NCBI RefSeq assembly: GCF_026626745.1
Contig: NZ_JAPNJW010000002.1
Location: 558,001-622,000 of the forward strand
Reading direction: 5' to 3'
Length of the DNA stretch: 64,000 nucleotides
DNA from: Nannocystis sp. RBIL2
GTDB lineage: Bacteria; Myxococcota_A; Polyangia; Nannocystales; Nannocystaceae
Shown here: piece after piece, positions 16,605 to 25,582 of the stretch
Layout: every line of letters begins with the position of its first letter
Numbering within the stretch: the first letter of the stretch is position 1
Made by a program: the position numbers and the translations under genes
The notes under the pieces: generated by a model
What the model was told of the DNA's origin: nothing
Databases searched by the model: none
Seen by the model: only the letters and a program-made list of their open reading frames with translations

Positions 16605-17568
16605 CCGTGCAGTCGGCAGTGCAGAGCCCGAGGTTCTCGCCGCAGTCGAGCTTGCACGTCTCGCGGTCCGTCTCGACCTTCTGCTTGCCGCATCCGCGCT
16701 CGCACTGCGTCTGCACCTTCGCGCACGCGCCCTCGCAGGTCGCCCGCGCCGCCTGGCACGTGCCCCCCGCGGCCGTTCCGGGGGTCCCCGCGGCGCTCGG
16801 CCGCGTCGGCGGCGTGCTGGTCGGCGTCGCAGTCACCGTCGGCGGGGCCGGCCGGGGCGCAGTCATCACCGTCGGCGCCGGCGCGACCGCGAACCACCCG
16901 CTCGGCACCGCGTCGAGCGCCACGTCGACCACGCTCGCCGAGTTCTCGCAGGTCAGGCGGCAGGTCGCCTGGTCGGTCGCGCTCAACTTGACCGGGCCCT
17001 TGCGACATGTCTCGAGGCACATGGCCAAAAAGCTAGACGGTCCCACGCCGAGGCTCGGCCGCGCCACCGAACCGGTCGCCACCGCGATCGGCCCGCTCGG
17101 CGCGGCGCTCGGGTTCGGGCTCGCCGGCCCGATCGTGGTCGCGCCCGCCCCGCCCCGCGTCCCGGCCGTGTCCTCGACCTGGTCGCACTCGAGCTGGCAG
17201 GTCGCGCGATCGTCGGCCGACAGCGTGCGATCGGCCGCGCACTCCGCCTTGCATGCCGCCCGCCCGGTCACCACCGGCGTCGGCTTTGTCGCCGGCGTCG
17301 TCGGCCGCGGCGCGGGCGTGGGCTTCGGCCCCGCCCCCGTCTTCGTCTGCGCCGCGATCTGCGAGCGGATCAGCTCCGGATCGGTCGCCGCGTCCTGCTC
17401 GCAGTCGAGGCGGCACGTCGCCCGGTTGGTCTCCGACAGCCGGGCGCGGTCGCACCGGTTCAAACAAGCCGACAGGGAGTCGGCGGGGGCCGCTGCGGCC
17501 AGCGTCGCGCCCAGGCCCATGGCCACGAGGAAGCTGACGGCGACAGTCGGGCCTCGTGCGATCCGCAT
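16567..17568 (-). CDS. Secreted protein with repeated twin-CX3C cysteine motifs
   Basis: 333 residues from ATG 17568 (MRIARGPTVAVSFLVAMGLG); a Sec signal peptide ends near Ala27. The mature protein is four cysteine blocks joined by Pro/Thr/Ala-rich linkers. Blocks 1-3 are CX3C-X12-CX3C (C35-C56), CX3C-X13-CX3C (C106-C128) and CX3C-X14-CX3C (C184-C207), each with an LSxxxxAT segment just before the second CX3C. Block 4 (C271-C327) has four CX3C pairs in a row plus extra cysteines. Twin CX3C hairpins are known from mitochondrial small Tim and CHCH proteins, where the cysteines form two disulfides between antiparallel helices. A periplasmic disulfide-bonded helical-hairpin protein is the likely reading; the function is unknown. 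The third block overlaps a 14-nt repeat pair (17006/17020). Confidence 0.8.
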   Translation of the reverse strand: MRIARGPTVAVSFLVAMGLGATLAAAAPADSLSACLNRCDRARLSETNRATCRLDCEQDAATDPELIRSQIAAQTKTGAGPKPTPAPRPTTPATKPTPVVTGRAACKAECAADRTLSADDRATCQLECDQVEDTAGTRGGAGATTIGPASPNPSAAPSGPIAVATGSVARPSLGVGPSSFLAMCLETCRKGPVKLSATDQATCRLTCENSASVVDVALDAVPSGWFAVAPAPTVMTAPRPAPPTVTATPTSTPPTRPSAAGTPGTAAGGTCQAARATCEGACAKVQTQCERGCGKQKVETDRETCKLDCGENLGLCTADCTGAHASCVNRGSR

Positions 17569-18019
17569 GGCGAAACCTCCGGTGGCGAGCTCAGCGCCAA
17601 CATAACAGAAGATCTCGGGCCGGCCAGTTTCCGCCCTGCCGCGGCCCTCGACACGCGAGGCGCCGTCCGCTCCCAGGGCCTCGCGGCGCTGTGCCTCGCC
17701 AAGGGTTTGAGCGCGTGGCGTGCGACCGTGAGCCCCAAGTCGCCACGACGCGCGCGCCTGGCCGCGCCGAGGAGACGCTGGACACAGCGGTGCTGGCGCA
17801 CCTCGAGCTCGAGGCAACCTCCCCGAAAATTGGCGCGGCCGTTCCCACTCGAGAAGAAGCGGCTTCACCACAAGCTCCAGCGCGACATCGCCTCGACCTT
17901 CTCTGTACGTTGCCGATCACTCATGGTCTGCGGCCACACTTCATATCGCCGCGGCGTCGAGCGCGTCGCTCTCGGCGAGGAGCGCAAGGGTTGGCGGGAG
18001 ATCTGGCTCAAGATCCGAT
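17569..18019. other. 451-bp intergenic region with no recognised feature
   Basis: It separates the starts of the minus-strand CX3C gene and the plus-strand gene at 18020. No reading frame here has family similarity or typical codon use, and no clear terminator or repeat array is seen. It should hold the promoter of the CX3C gene. Confidence 0.5.
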
Positions 18020-18517
18020 TTGTCAACGACACCCGAGCCGGCATGGTTCGTGTTGCACTTCCCCATCAAGGGGGGCGGCGACGGGACGATCAAGCGCCGC
18101 AGCGTCATGGTTCACGCCGAAAAAATCGCCGCCAGGGATGGCGGCGAAGCACGCTGGCTTCGGATCTGCGACGACGTTGCGGGCTGCGCTTACGTCGCGC
18201 GGCTCGCTCCGGGGCAACTGCTGGAAATCGAGCCGTTTCAGGACGCCGTCGAAGCCGACGGCGCGCCGCTGGTCGCCGAGGTCTGGCGGCTGTCGGCGCT
18301 CCGCTTCGACCGTCACCCGGCCGAGCTCTGGCTCGCCGACGACTTCACGCCCGCAGCCCGCGAGCTCCGCGGGCGCCCGCTCTTCGCCTTCCGCGAGCAC
18401 CCACCCCTCGCCCGACGAGGCGGCACTCGCAGCCCGCGGCGCGTCGAGCTCGAGCCCGCGGAGCGCCTGGTGTTCCCCATCTCGACGGTCCCCCCGCCAC
18501 GAACCCGCGTGCCGTAG
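18020..18517 (+). CDS. Hypothetical protein
   Basis: 165 residues from a TTG at 18020 (MSTTPEPAWFVLHFPIKGGG). A GGAG sits about 20 bases upstream, further than usual, so the start is uncertain. I do not recognise a family. The N-terminal two thirds reads like a small mixed alpha/beta domain (WFVLHFPIKGGGDGTIKRRS, then EVWRLSALRFDRHPAELWLA), and the last 40 residues are Pro/Arg-rich and probably disordered. No signal peptide, membrane segment or metal motif. It stands alone upstream of the two tRNA genes, which are on the other strand. Confidence 0.5.
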   Translation: MSTTPEPAWFVLHFPIKGGGDGTIKRRSVMVHAEKIAARDGGEARWLRICDDVAGCAYVARLAPGQLLEIEPFQDAVEADGAPLVAEVWRLSALRFDRHPAELWLADDFTPAARELRGRPLFAFREHPPLARRGGTRSPRRVELEPAERLVFPISTVPPPRTRVP

Positions 18518-18762
18518 CCGTGCGGCCGACAGGCGACGCGATCGGCCGGCGCCCGCCGGCTCGGATGACCCCCTCGGCCTTGGCGGCCCTGGACCATCCG
18601 CTCGGTCTCGACGGGCGCGGCGGGCGCGGCCAGGACGCTTTTCTACGCCCTGGACCCTCGATATTCGGATTTGCAAACGACACGCTTCCTCCGATGCGGG
18701 TGTTGCACCGAAGAGAGCGTTGTGATGGGTCCGCCGAGGTACGATCTCAGCGGTATCACAGA

Positions 18763-18835
<73 letters not shown>

Positions 18836-18878
18836 AGAGCCCCTGAGGCGGGCTCAAGGGGCCCAGCCGCGCGCGAGA

Positions 18879-18951
18879 CGACCCTGACGGGATTCGAACC
18901 CGTGTTGGTGGCGTGAAAGGCCACTGTCCTAGGCCTCTGGACGACAGGGTC
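18879..18951 (-). tRNA. tRNA-Glu (anticodon TTC)
   Basis: A 73-nt cloverleaf on the minus strand. Acceptor GACCCTG pairs with CAGGGTC. The D arm GTCCAGAGGCCTAGGAC is typical of bacterial tRNA-Glu, the anticodon stem-loop is GTGGC-CTTTCAC-GCCAC, and the T loop contains GGTTCGAATCC. CCA is not encoded. It is the first of a Glu-Lys tRNA pair. Confidence 0.97.
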
Positions 18952-19051
18952 ACGAGCGCCACGCGCGGCTGGGACCTGCGGCTTGTACTCGACTGTGATG
19001 CGGCCCGCAAGCGCCTCGTAGAGAGAACCGCGTGCGTTAGCCCCGCCGCCG

Positions 19052-19864
19052 TTATTTCGCCTTCACGTCCTTCTTGGCCTTCGCCGGCTTCGCCCCCGCC
19101 GGCTCGGCCGTGAGTCCGCCCGCCGCGCCCGAGGTTCCGCCCGACGTCGCGGGCGGCGCGGCGCTCACGGTCGCGTCGACGGGCGACGCGGCCAATCGCG
19201 GCTTCACCAGCAGCGACTTGCCGCTCGCCACCAGCACGCTCTTCAGCGCGTCCCAGTGGGCCGGGTCGGTCTCGTACAGCGCGAAGTAGCCGTACTTGTC
19301 GTTCGCGTCGCGCAGCACGAACCACCCGCGCACTGCCGGCGCGCCGGTGGCCGCGTCGGCCGGCACCGAGTAGGCCCCGGTGTACACCTTGCCGCGCGTC
19401 CCCTCGTCTTCCCACGTCGCCGTGCCCTTGGCGATCCCGCGCAGCTCGAGCACCTGATCGCGCACCGCCGTGGCCGCCGCGTTCGGGTACTCGAAGAAGC
19501 CGACCGCCGCGTAGGCCAACGGCTGCCCGCAGCTCGTCGCCTGGTCGGGCGCGATCGCCTGGGCGTAGAACGGGTTCTGCTCGGCCAGCTCGACCCCCTT
19601 CGGCATCCGCACCAGGATCCGCGTGCCGAACAGCGCCGTCGGGTTGTCGGCCAGCGCGGGCTGACACGGCGGCGGACCGGCCGGCGCGGCCCCGGCTCCG
19701 CCTGCCTCCCCGCCGGCCTCGTCGACCCGCCGCGCCGGCTTGCCCTGAGGACCTGTCCCCGAGGACATGGCCCCGGAGCCAGTGCTTGCGCTGGCGCTCA
19801 CGGCACAGCCGGCGAGCGGGGCCCACGCGAGCGCGAGAGCGAGAGACAGGGCGACGCGCGACAT
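19052..19864 (-). CDS. Lipoprotein, paralogue of the next gene upstream
   Basis: 270 residues. ATG 19864 (MSRVALSLALALAWAPLAGC) gives a lipoprotein signal with Cys20. After a Ser/Gly-rich linker, which contains 14-nt repeat units (19752/19766), the domain reads ALFGTRILVRMPKGVELAEQ NPFYAQAI, then a GQPLAYAAVGFFEYP segment, TWEDEGTRGKVYTGAYSVPA and VRGWFVLRDANDKYGYFALY. The C-terminal 60 residues are Ala/Lys-rich. The same order and many of the same residues occur in the lipoprotein at 20145-20897 (VILRLPKGMDLVEENPFFAR, IKGWFVIKEKAGYTFWYAL), so the two are tandem paralogues. I do not recognise the family. Probably envelope-anchored. Confidence 0.75.
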   Translation of the reverse strand: MSRVALSLALALAWAPLAGCAVSASASTGSGAMSSGTGPQGKPARRVDEAGGEAGGAGAAPAGPPPCQPALADNPTALFGTRILVRMPKGVELAEQNPFYAQAIAPDQATSCGQPLAYAAVGFFEYPNAAATAVRDQVLELRGIAKGTATWEDEGTRGKVYTGAYSVPADAATGAPAVRGWFVLRDANDKYGYFALYETDPAHWDALKSVLVASGKSLLVKPRLAASPVDATVSAAPPATSGGTSGAAGGLTAEPAGAKPAKAKKDVKAK

Positions 19865-20079
19865 CGAGATTCTCCTTGGCGTGACGGGCCCGCGGCCCGG
19901 CGTGGCGCGATCAGACCGCGTGCCGCCGGCGAAGTCAATCCACGGACGAACCCGACGACCTCGACGAGAACGATGTCTGGCGAACACGACTGGCAGTCGA
20001 CCTCGCTGCCACGTCGATCTTGCGATCGCTCGCTGCGCCCCTCGTCATCATCGAGCGACGGTCTCGCATGCGCTCCCGT

Positions 20080-20117
20080 AAAAACGACAGCGGCCCCGCG
20101 CCGGAGCGCGGAGCCGC
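20080..20117 (-). terminator. Rho-independent terminator after the upstream lipoprotein gene
   Basis: Minus-strand stem GCGGCTCCGCGC (20117-20106) pairs with GCGCGGGGCCGC (20101-20090, one T-G wobble) around a 4-nt loop, followed by TGTCG and five T residues (20084-20080). It lies 27 bases after the stop of the lipoprotein gene at 20145. Confidence 0.8.
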
Positions 20118-20144
20118 GGGGACGCGCCTTGCGACGCGCTCAGC

Positions 20145-20897
20145 TCACTTGCCCTTCTTCTTGCCTGCGGGCGGCGTCGGGGCGGGCGGCGCCGCGATGT
20201 TCGGCCCGATGCGGAGGCGGTTGCCCGACTCCTGGAAGGTCTTGGCGAGCGCGTTCCAGGCGTTCGGATGCGTCTCGAGCGCGTACCAGAACGTGTAGCC
20301 GGCCTTCTCCTTGATCACGAACCAGCCCTTGATCGGCGGGTTGCCCTTCGAGTCCTCCGGGATCGAGTACGAGCCGGAGTAGTCGCGGCCCTTCTCGGTC
20401 TCGTCGGCCCAGGTGACCTCGCTCGGCGGCACGCCGCGCGCGGCCGTGATCGTCTCGTCGCGGACCTGCTTGACGGTCTTGGCCGCGTCGGCCTGGAAGT
20501 AGCCGAGCGCGCCGAAGCTGATCACGCCGTCGCACGTGGAGACGGTCTCCTTGGTGGCGATGCGGGCGAAGAACGGGTTCTCCTCGACCAGGTCCATGCC
20601 CTTCGGCAGGCGCAGGATCACGTTGTCGGCGAACACGGCCTTCGGCGTGTCGCCCACCTCGGCGTCGCAGACCTTCTGCGACGTATCGGGCTCGCCGGCC
20701 GCGGCGCCCGTGTCACCGCCGGCCTCACCACCGGACTCACCACCCGCTTCACCGCCGCCGGAATCACCACCTCCGGCGGATGCACCGCCGGCGCCGGTCT
20801 CGCCCGGTGGAGTCGTGCCGTCGGGGGTCTTCTTGCCACAGCCAGCCACCGCCAGACCGAGCACCAGGACAGGAACAGCCAGAGTTCGAAGCAGCAT
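20145..20897 (-). CDS. Lipoprotein, paralogue of the next gene downstream
   Basis: 250 residues. ATG 20897 (MLLRTLAVPVLVLGLAVAGC) gives a signal with lipobox VAGC, Cys20. A long Gly/Ser/Glu-rich linker (about 25-75, repeated GGESGGEAGG-type units) precedes a domain with AVFADNVILRLPKGMDLVEE, VISFGALGYFQADAA, SEVTWADETEKGRDYSGSYS and IKGWFVIKEKAGYTFWYALE. The domain aligns over its whole length with the lipoprotein encoded just downstream, with conserved cysteines before each PKG segment. A Lys/Gly-rich tail ends the protein. Its own terminator separates it from its paralogue, so they are not one operon. Function unknown. Confidence 0.78.
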   Translation of the reverse strand: MLLRTLAVPVLVLGLAVAGCGKKTPDGTTPPGETGAGGASAGGGDSGGGEAGGESGGEAGGDTGAAAGEPDTSQKVCDAEVGDTPKAVFADNVILRLPKGMDLVEENPFFARIATKETVSTCDGVISFGALGYFQADAAKTVKQVRDETITAARGVPPSEVTWADETEKGRDYSGSYSIPEDSKGNPPIKGWFVIKEKAGYTFWYALETHPNAWNALAKTFQESGNRLRIGPNIAAPPAPTPPAGKKKGK

Positions 20898-21221
20898 CAC
20901 GTTTCGGGTTCTCCTCTGAGAGGCCGGCACGGTAACACAACTCCAGCCCCGGCGCCTCGTCCGCGATATGTCACGCACGAGTCGCTACTTCGATGTGGCG
21001 GATCCGCACGCGCAGCGAAAAGCCCGCCGGCCATGAAATCTCGCGTATCTGGCGGCAAGCGCTCCCGGCCCACGCGCGCGGCAGTCCGGGCGCATGGCCC
21101 ATCGCACCTGTTCGATCGCACAGCCTGCGGCGGCGCCACCGCCTCCCCTTCAATCACCGTTCGCCGCACCGCGGACGCGCGCCAGGTTGCGCTGGCGCAC
21201 AGTCTTGCGCCCGCGCGAGCA
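20898..21221. other. 324-bp intergenic region, no recognised feature
   Basis: It lies between two minus-strand genes, the SpoU methyltransferase upstream and the lipoprotein downstream. No conserved frame, RNA or repeat array was seen. It presumably contains the promoter of the lipoprotein gene and the 3' end of the methyltransferase transcript. Confidence 0.5.
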
Positions 21222-21863
21222 TCAGTCGCCCCCTGTCCCAAAGCGCAGGCTGTAGAGCGCCACGCCGAACGCCACGCTCACGTTGAGCGACCCCTTGAGC
21301 CCGAGCATCGGCAGCGCCAGCACGCGCTCGCAGCGGGCCAGGATCCGCGGGTCGACGCCCGACACCTCGTGCCCGACCACCAGCACGATCGGCGACCCCG
21401 CGCGCTCCTCGAGCGCCGCGAACCACGGCGTCGCCCGCGGCCCGCCCTCGAGCGCCCACAAGCGATACCCGGCGTCGCACAACCAGGCCGCCGCCGCCGC
21501 GCCGTCGCGGTGCAGCGTCCACGGCACCGTCTTCTCCGCGCCGAGGGCGGTCTTCGCCATCGCCGGGTGATCGGGCGTGGGCGTGAACCCGGCCAGGTGC
21601 ATGTGCTCGAGCCCGGCTCCGTCGGCGGTGCGGAACATCGAGCCGACGTTCTTCAAGCTGCGGACGTTGTCGAGCAGCGCGTGGACCCTCGGCCCGTTCG
21701 CCTGCGCCGGCGCGCGCGCCTCGTGGGTCTCGTACGGCTCGGGGTCGACGGCCGTCGGTCCGCCGCAGTGCGGACACGACTCGCCGAGCGGGCTGCCCTC
21801 GGCCACCGGGAAGCGGAGGCGGCAGCTCGCGCGCTCGCATTGACGGGCGATGAAGCGGGTCAC
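21222..21863 (-). CDS. SpoU/TrmH-family RNA 2'-O-methyltransferase with N-terminal zinc ribbon
   Basis: 213 residues from GTG 21863 (MTRFIARQCERASCRLRFPV). The first 35 residues hold four cysteines in two pairs (CERASC and CPHC), a small zinc ribbon. The SpoU knot follows with its three motifs: NVRSLKNVGSMFRTADGAGL (motif 1, with the catalytic-type Asn and Arg), LVVGHEVSGVDPRIL (motif 2) and LPMLGLKGSLNVSVAFGVALY (motif 3). Such enzymes transfer a methyl group from SAM to the ribose 2'-OH of tRNA or rRNA; the RNA target is not evident. Divergent from the small zinc-ribbon gene at 21915, 51 bp away. Confidence 0.9.
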   Translation of the reverse strand: MTRFIARQCERASCRLRFPVAEGSPLGESCPHCGGPTAVDPEPYETHEARAPAQANGPRVHALLDNVRSLKNVGSMFRTADGAGLEHMHLAGFTPTPDHPAMAKTALGAEKTVPWTLHRDGAAAAAWLCDAGYRLWALEGGPRATPWFAALEERAGSPIVLVVGHEVSGVDPRILARCERVLALPMLGLKGSLNVSVAFGVALYSLRFGTGGD

Positions 21864-21914
21864 CGGGCGCGAGGGTAGCAGCGTCTGGCGGCGACCTGCT
21901 AAAGTGTCGTCGAC

Positions 21915-22286
21915 GTGGCCTACCGCGACGATCGTGAGGCGCTGCTCTTGCAGCTCGCCGCGCTCGAGCAGGAGAACGAGCGGCTGCGGCGCGAGCTGGC
22001 CGACGCCGACACGCGCGCCCGCGGCGTCGCCGACGACACCCGCGAGCGCCGCCGCTCCGGCGCCCACAAGACCTGCGTCATGTGCGGCGGCGTCACGCTG
22101 CTGCCCGTCGCCATCTTCGCGGGCCACGACACGCGCGCTCCGTTGCCGCTGCACATGAGCACCTTGCGGTTCACCTCCCCGAGCGGCGGCTTCACCCACT
22201 CGGCGCCGGTCCATTCGCTCGCCTGCTCCACCTGCGGCTTCATCCACAACTTCATCGACATGACGCATCGGACCCAGGGGGGCTGA
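21915..22286 (+). CDS. Small coiled-coil/zinc-ribbon protein
   Basis: 123 residues from GTG 21915 (MAYRDDREALLLQLAALEQE). Residues 8-35 form a Leu/Glu/Arg heptad pattern typical of a short coiled coil. The C-terminal half has two CxxC knuckles, CVMCGG and CSTCGF, about 50 residues apart, with histidines between them (RAPLPLHMSTL, THSAPVHSLAC), which suggests a zinc-binding fold. No catalytic motif. It could be a regulator or scaffold; I do not recognise the family. It precedes the oxidoreductase gene by 58 bp and may share its transcript. Confidence 0.6.
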   Translation: MAYRDDREALLLQLAALEQENERLRRELADADTRARGVADDTRERRRSGAHKTCVMCGGVTLLPVAIFAGHDTRAPLPLHMSTLRFTSPSGGFTHSAPVHSLACSTCGFIHNFIDMTHRTQGG

Positions 22287-22344
22287 ACATCCGAGGAGGA
22301 CCGCTCCGGGCGGAAGCGAGCTACCATCGCCGACCTCTGCCGCC

Positions 22345-24480
22345 ATGTCTGCCGGCCCTCCCACTCGCCCCCGCAAGCTCGCCGTGTTCGGCGGCGGGCT
22401 CGGCTCGCTCAGCGCCGTGTTCGCGCTCACCGAGCTGCCCGGCTGGCGCGAGCGCTACGACATCACCGTCTACCAGATCGGCTGGCGCCTCGGCGGCAAG
22501 GCCCGCAGCGGCCGCAACCTGCGCGCGCACGCCCGCAGCGAGGCGCTCGGCCACCACGTCTGGTACGGCTGGTACGACAACGCCTTCGCCCTCGCGCGGC
22601 GCGTCTACGCCGAGACGCGGCGGACCCCCGGCGCCCCGCTCGCGACCTTCAAGGAGGCGTTCAAGCCGTGCGACCACCTGCTCCTCGGGACAGGTGACCG
22701 CTTTGACCGCACCCCGCCGTGGAAGATGAGCTTGCCGCGCGGCGACAGCCTGCCCGGCGACGGCGCCACCCAGCCGAGCGTGTGGCACTTCGCCCAGACC
22801 TTGCTGCTCTGGGCGATCGACTGCATCCCGCGCCTGCACCCGCAGTACTCGACCTGGTCCGCGATCGTCCCGCGCTGGCCCGACGCCTCGCGCTCGCTGT
22901 GGCCGGCATTGATGCGCCGCGCCGGCGGCCAGGGCGTGCGCGCCTACGACGGGTTCGACCCGCAGAGCCCCGACTACGACGGCCTGCTCCGCCGCGCCGC
23001 CGCGGCCGTCCACGCCGAGGACGCCCCGAAGACCTCGCGACAGCGGCGCGCCTGGGCCCAGCCGCTCACGCACTGCGGCGAGCACAGCCTGCGCGCGCTC
23101 GTCGGCCTCGGCGCGCGCCAGAGCCACCCGCAGTTCACGATCATGGTCGACCTCGCCCTCGCCACCGTGCGCGGGATCCTCCACGACGGCCTCGATCGCG
23201 CCGGCTTCTCCGCGATCGACGATCAAGACCTGCGCGCCTGGCTGCGCCGCCACGGCGCCTCCGAGGAGTCGCTCGCCAGCACCGTGCTCGTCGCCCTCTA
23301 CGCCGACCACATGTCCTATGAGTCAGGCGACGTCGAGCGCCCCGTCGCCGCCGCCGGCGCCCTGCTCCGCGCCGCGCTGCGCCGCTACCTCGCCTTCTCC
23401 GGCGCGCTCTACTACACCCCCGCGGCCGGCCTCGGCGAGGTCCTGTTCGCCCCGCTCTACCGCCTCCTGCGCGACCGCGGCGTCCGCTTCCGCTTCTTCC
23501 ACAAGCTCAAGCACCTCTGCCCCGATCCGAGGCAACCGGCAGTGTCGGCCGCGGTCGTCGGCCGCCAGATCGAGCTCGCGCCCGGCGTCGACGACTACGA
23601 GCCGCTGATCAAGGTCAAGGGTCTGCCGTGCTGGCCGAGCCGCCCGCTCTACTCGCAGATCGTCCTCGGCGACGACCCAGTGATCCAGGCCATCGACTTC
23701 GAGGCCAACGAGTCGCCCGAGGTCGAGGAGGTCGTCCTGCGCGCCGGCGTCGACTTCGACGACATCATCCTCGGCGTCCCGCCGCCCGCGCTCGCCGGGG
23801 CCGCCCGCGAGCTCGCCGCCCGCGACCCGCGCTGGGAGACCATGCTCGAGCACACCCACTCGATCGCCGCCATGGGCGCGCAGCTGTGGCTCTCGCCGAC
23901 CTGGCCGCAGCTGCTGGGCGCCCCGGCGCAGGCCGGCGCCGGCGGGATCGTGCGCACCGAATTGCCGCGGTGGGTCAACCTCTCGACCGCCGCCGTCTAC
24001 GAGGGCTGGCCGCGCGAGCACTGGCCGGGCGCGATCGCCTCGCTCAGCGGGCCGCGCCCCGAACGCTCCGCCGACGGCAGCCGCGAGCCCGTGCGCGACA
24101 TCGCCGAGACCTGGCTCAAGAGCCATCCGCGCGCCCTGTGGCCCGAGGCCTCGCTCGCCGGCGCCGACGAGTTCAACTGGGAGCTGCTGCTCGACCCGCA
24201 GGGCCGCGCCGCCGAGCACCGCCTGGCCGCCCAGCACTGCTGGACCACGCAGAACGCCAGCGATCGCCAGATCGTCACCCTCCCCGGCGATCCGCGGCAC
24301 CGCCTCGGCGCCGGCGACAGCGGCTTTCGCAACCTCTGGCTCGCCGGCGATTGGGTCGGCGGCGGCCTCGACCTGGCCTGCGCCGAGGGGGCGGTCATGG
24401 CCGGGCTCCAGGCCGCACGCGCGCTCAGCGGCGAAGCGATCGTCATCCACGGCGAACGCGACGGCCTCGACCCGGAGTGA
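22345..24480 (+). CDS. FAD-dependent oxidoreductase (amine-oxidase/phytoene-desaturase-like)
   Basis: 711 residues from ATG 22345 (MSAGPPTRPRKLAVFGGGLG). The N-terminal dinucleotide motif is VFGGGLGSLSAVFALTE, followed by the GWRLGGKARSGRN segment that in this fold contacts FAD (the RxGG motif). The C-terminal FAD signature is FRNLWLAGDWVGGGLDLACAEGAVMAGLQAA. The middle 400 residues are longer than in phytoene desaturases and have several conserved Trp/Tyr/His positions. The family is a large uncharacterised group of NAD/FAD-binding proteins (COG3349-type) that oxidise or isomerise hydrophobic substrates. Substrate unknown. No pigment-biosynthesis gene is adjacent. Confidence 0.8.
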   Translation: MSAGPPTRPRKLAVFGGGLGSLSAVFALTELPGWRERYDITVYQIGWRLGGKARSGRNLRAHARSEALGHHVWYGWYDNAFALARRVYAETRRTPGAPLATFKEAFKPCDHLLLGTGDRFDRTPPWKMSLPRGDSLPGDGATQPSVWHFAQTLLLWAIDCIPRLHPQYSTWSAIVPRWPDASRSLWPALMRRAGGQGVRAYDGFDPQSPDYDGLLRRAAAAVHAEDAPKTSRQRRAWAQPLTHCGEHSLRALVGLGARQSHPQFTIMVDLALATVRGILHDGLDRAGFSAIDDQDLRAWLRRHGASEESLASTVLVALYADHMSYESGDVERPVAAAGALLRAALRRYLAFSGALYYTPAAGLGEVLFAPLYRLLRDRGVRFRFFHKLKHLCPDPRQPAVSAAVVGRQIELAPGVDDYEPLIKVKGLPCWPSRPLYSQIVLGDDPVIQAIDFEANESPEVEEVVLRAGVDFDDIILGVPPPALAGAARELAARDPRWETMLEHTHSIAAMGAQLWLSPTWPQLLGAPAQAGAGGIVRTELPRWVNLSTAAVYEGWPREHWPGAIASLSGPRPERSADGSREPVRDIAETWLKSHPRALWPEASLAGADEFNWELLLDPQGRAAEHRLAAQHCWTTQNASDRQIVTLPGDPRHRLGAGDSGFRNLWLAGDWVGGGLDLACAEGAVMAGLQAARALSGEAIVIHGERDGLDPE

Positions 24481-24796
24481 TTTCGCGAGCCGGCCGTGCC
24501 CCGAGCGAGGCACGGTCGTGAGGCGCCAGCGGGCCGCACCCTCGGCCAGTCGCCATCGCCGGGCGGGAATCCTTGTCGTCACGAGCGAGGCGCACCGCCC
24601 GGCTCTGGCGAACCGTCGCCCGTGCGGCTCCAGCGTCGGCCGCCCGAGCACCCTCTCGCTCCCCCGCGGCGAGTGGCCGCCCCCTGCACGATCCGTCCGC
24701 GCGCGCCGCGGACCGGTCGTGCGCAGCGTCCTGCGCCTGACCGGCTGCCGGCACGGACCGCGATCGGCCGGAGACTTTACACCTCGCCGCGCTCGG
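24481..24796. other. 316-bp intergenic region, no recognised feature
   Basis: Region between two plus-strand genes. An open frame continues upstream from the 24812 gene, but it has no signal peptide before the start proposed and no family similarity. No hairpin plus T-run and no 14-nt array were seen. Confidence 0.45.
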
Positions 24797-24811
24797 TTGA
24801 TCCTGACGTCC

Positions 24812-25489
24812 GTGCGCTGTCTTTCCGTCCTGGTCGCGCTCGCGCTCGCGCTGCCGACCGCCGCGGCCGCCGCTCCCGCGCGCAGCATCGGCAACGAGGG
24901 TCTCAGCGATCCGCGCCAGCGCCAGCTCCCTGCGCGGCATCGCCTGCGGATCGCCATCGTCGCCGACTGGGTGCGCGCCAGCCAGGCGTGCGACGACAGC
25001 CCCAAGCGGTGCGAGCGCTTCCACTTCGCGCCGCTGCTCCTCGACTTCGCCTATCAGCTGCAATTCGCCAAGTACGCGATGTTCCGGCCGAGCATCGGCA
25101 TCGGCTACAACGTGGGCAACTCGCGCAACGCGATGCCCGCGGTGCTGCAGCCGAGCCTGTTCGCCGGTTATCAGGGCAAGATGTTCGGCGCCGCCGCCGG
25201 CTGGAGCTTCATCTTCCCGTTCCCGACCGTGGCCAACCAGGACAATGGTCATCAGGGCCTGGCTCAGCCGGCGCTGTGGGGCAACCACGCGCTGCAGCTC
25301 GAGCTCTCGCTGACCAGCCGGCTCGACCGCGGCGCGCTCAACTTCGGCCTGCGCGTCGGCGGCATGAAGACGCACCTCATCCACCTCAACCTCGACCTCA
25401 AGCGCTGGTACCCGATCGTCACCTTCAGCCTCGGGTGGTATTTCGAGGTCGGCAAGCGGAGGAGCGCGCGCGCGGCCGCATCACCGTGA
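24812..25489 (+). CDS. Putative outer-membrane beta-barrel protein
   Basis: 225 residues from GTG 24812 (MRCLSVLVALALALPTAAAA); a TTG at 24797 would add five residues. The signal peptide ends at about AAAAA-PARS. The mature part alternates hydrophobic and polar residues with aromatic girdle positions: LLLDFAYQLQFAKYAMFRPS, IGIGYNVGNSRNAM, LFAGYQGKMFGAAAGWSFIF, GALNFGLRVGGM and TFSLGWYFEVG near the C-terminus. About eight strands fit, as in small OmpA/OmpW-like barrels. One cysteine pair (CDDSPKRC) lies in a predicted loop. Function unknown. Next gene downstream is cystathionine beta-synthase, 93 bp away. Confidence 0.6.
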   Translation: MRCLSVLVALALALPTAAAAAPARSIGNEGLSDPRQRQLPARHRLRIAIVADWVRASQACDDSPKRCERFHFAPLLLDFAYQLQFAKYAMFRPSIGIGYNVGNSRNAMPAVLQPSLFAGYQGKMFGAAAGWSFIFPFPTVANQDNGHQGLAQPALWGNHALQLELSLTSRLDRGALNFGLRVGGMKTHLIHLNLDLKRWYPIVTFSLGWYFEVGKRRSARAAASP

Positions 25490-25582
25490 GCAAGACCACG
25501 CGCACCCTCGCGCCTGCGCTCGCCACCTGACGCAAACCCCCGTATCTTCGTCGCGCGCGCGCGACGACGCCGCGGAGGGTAC

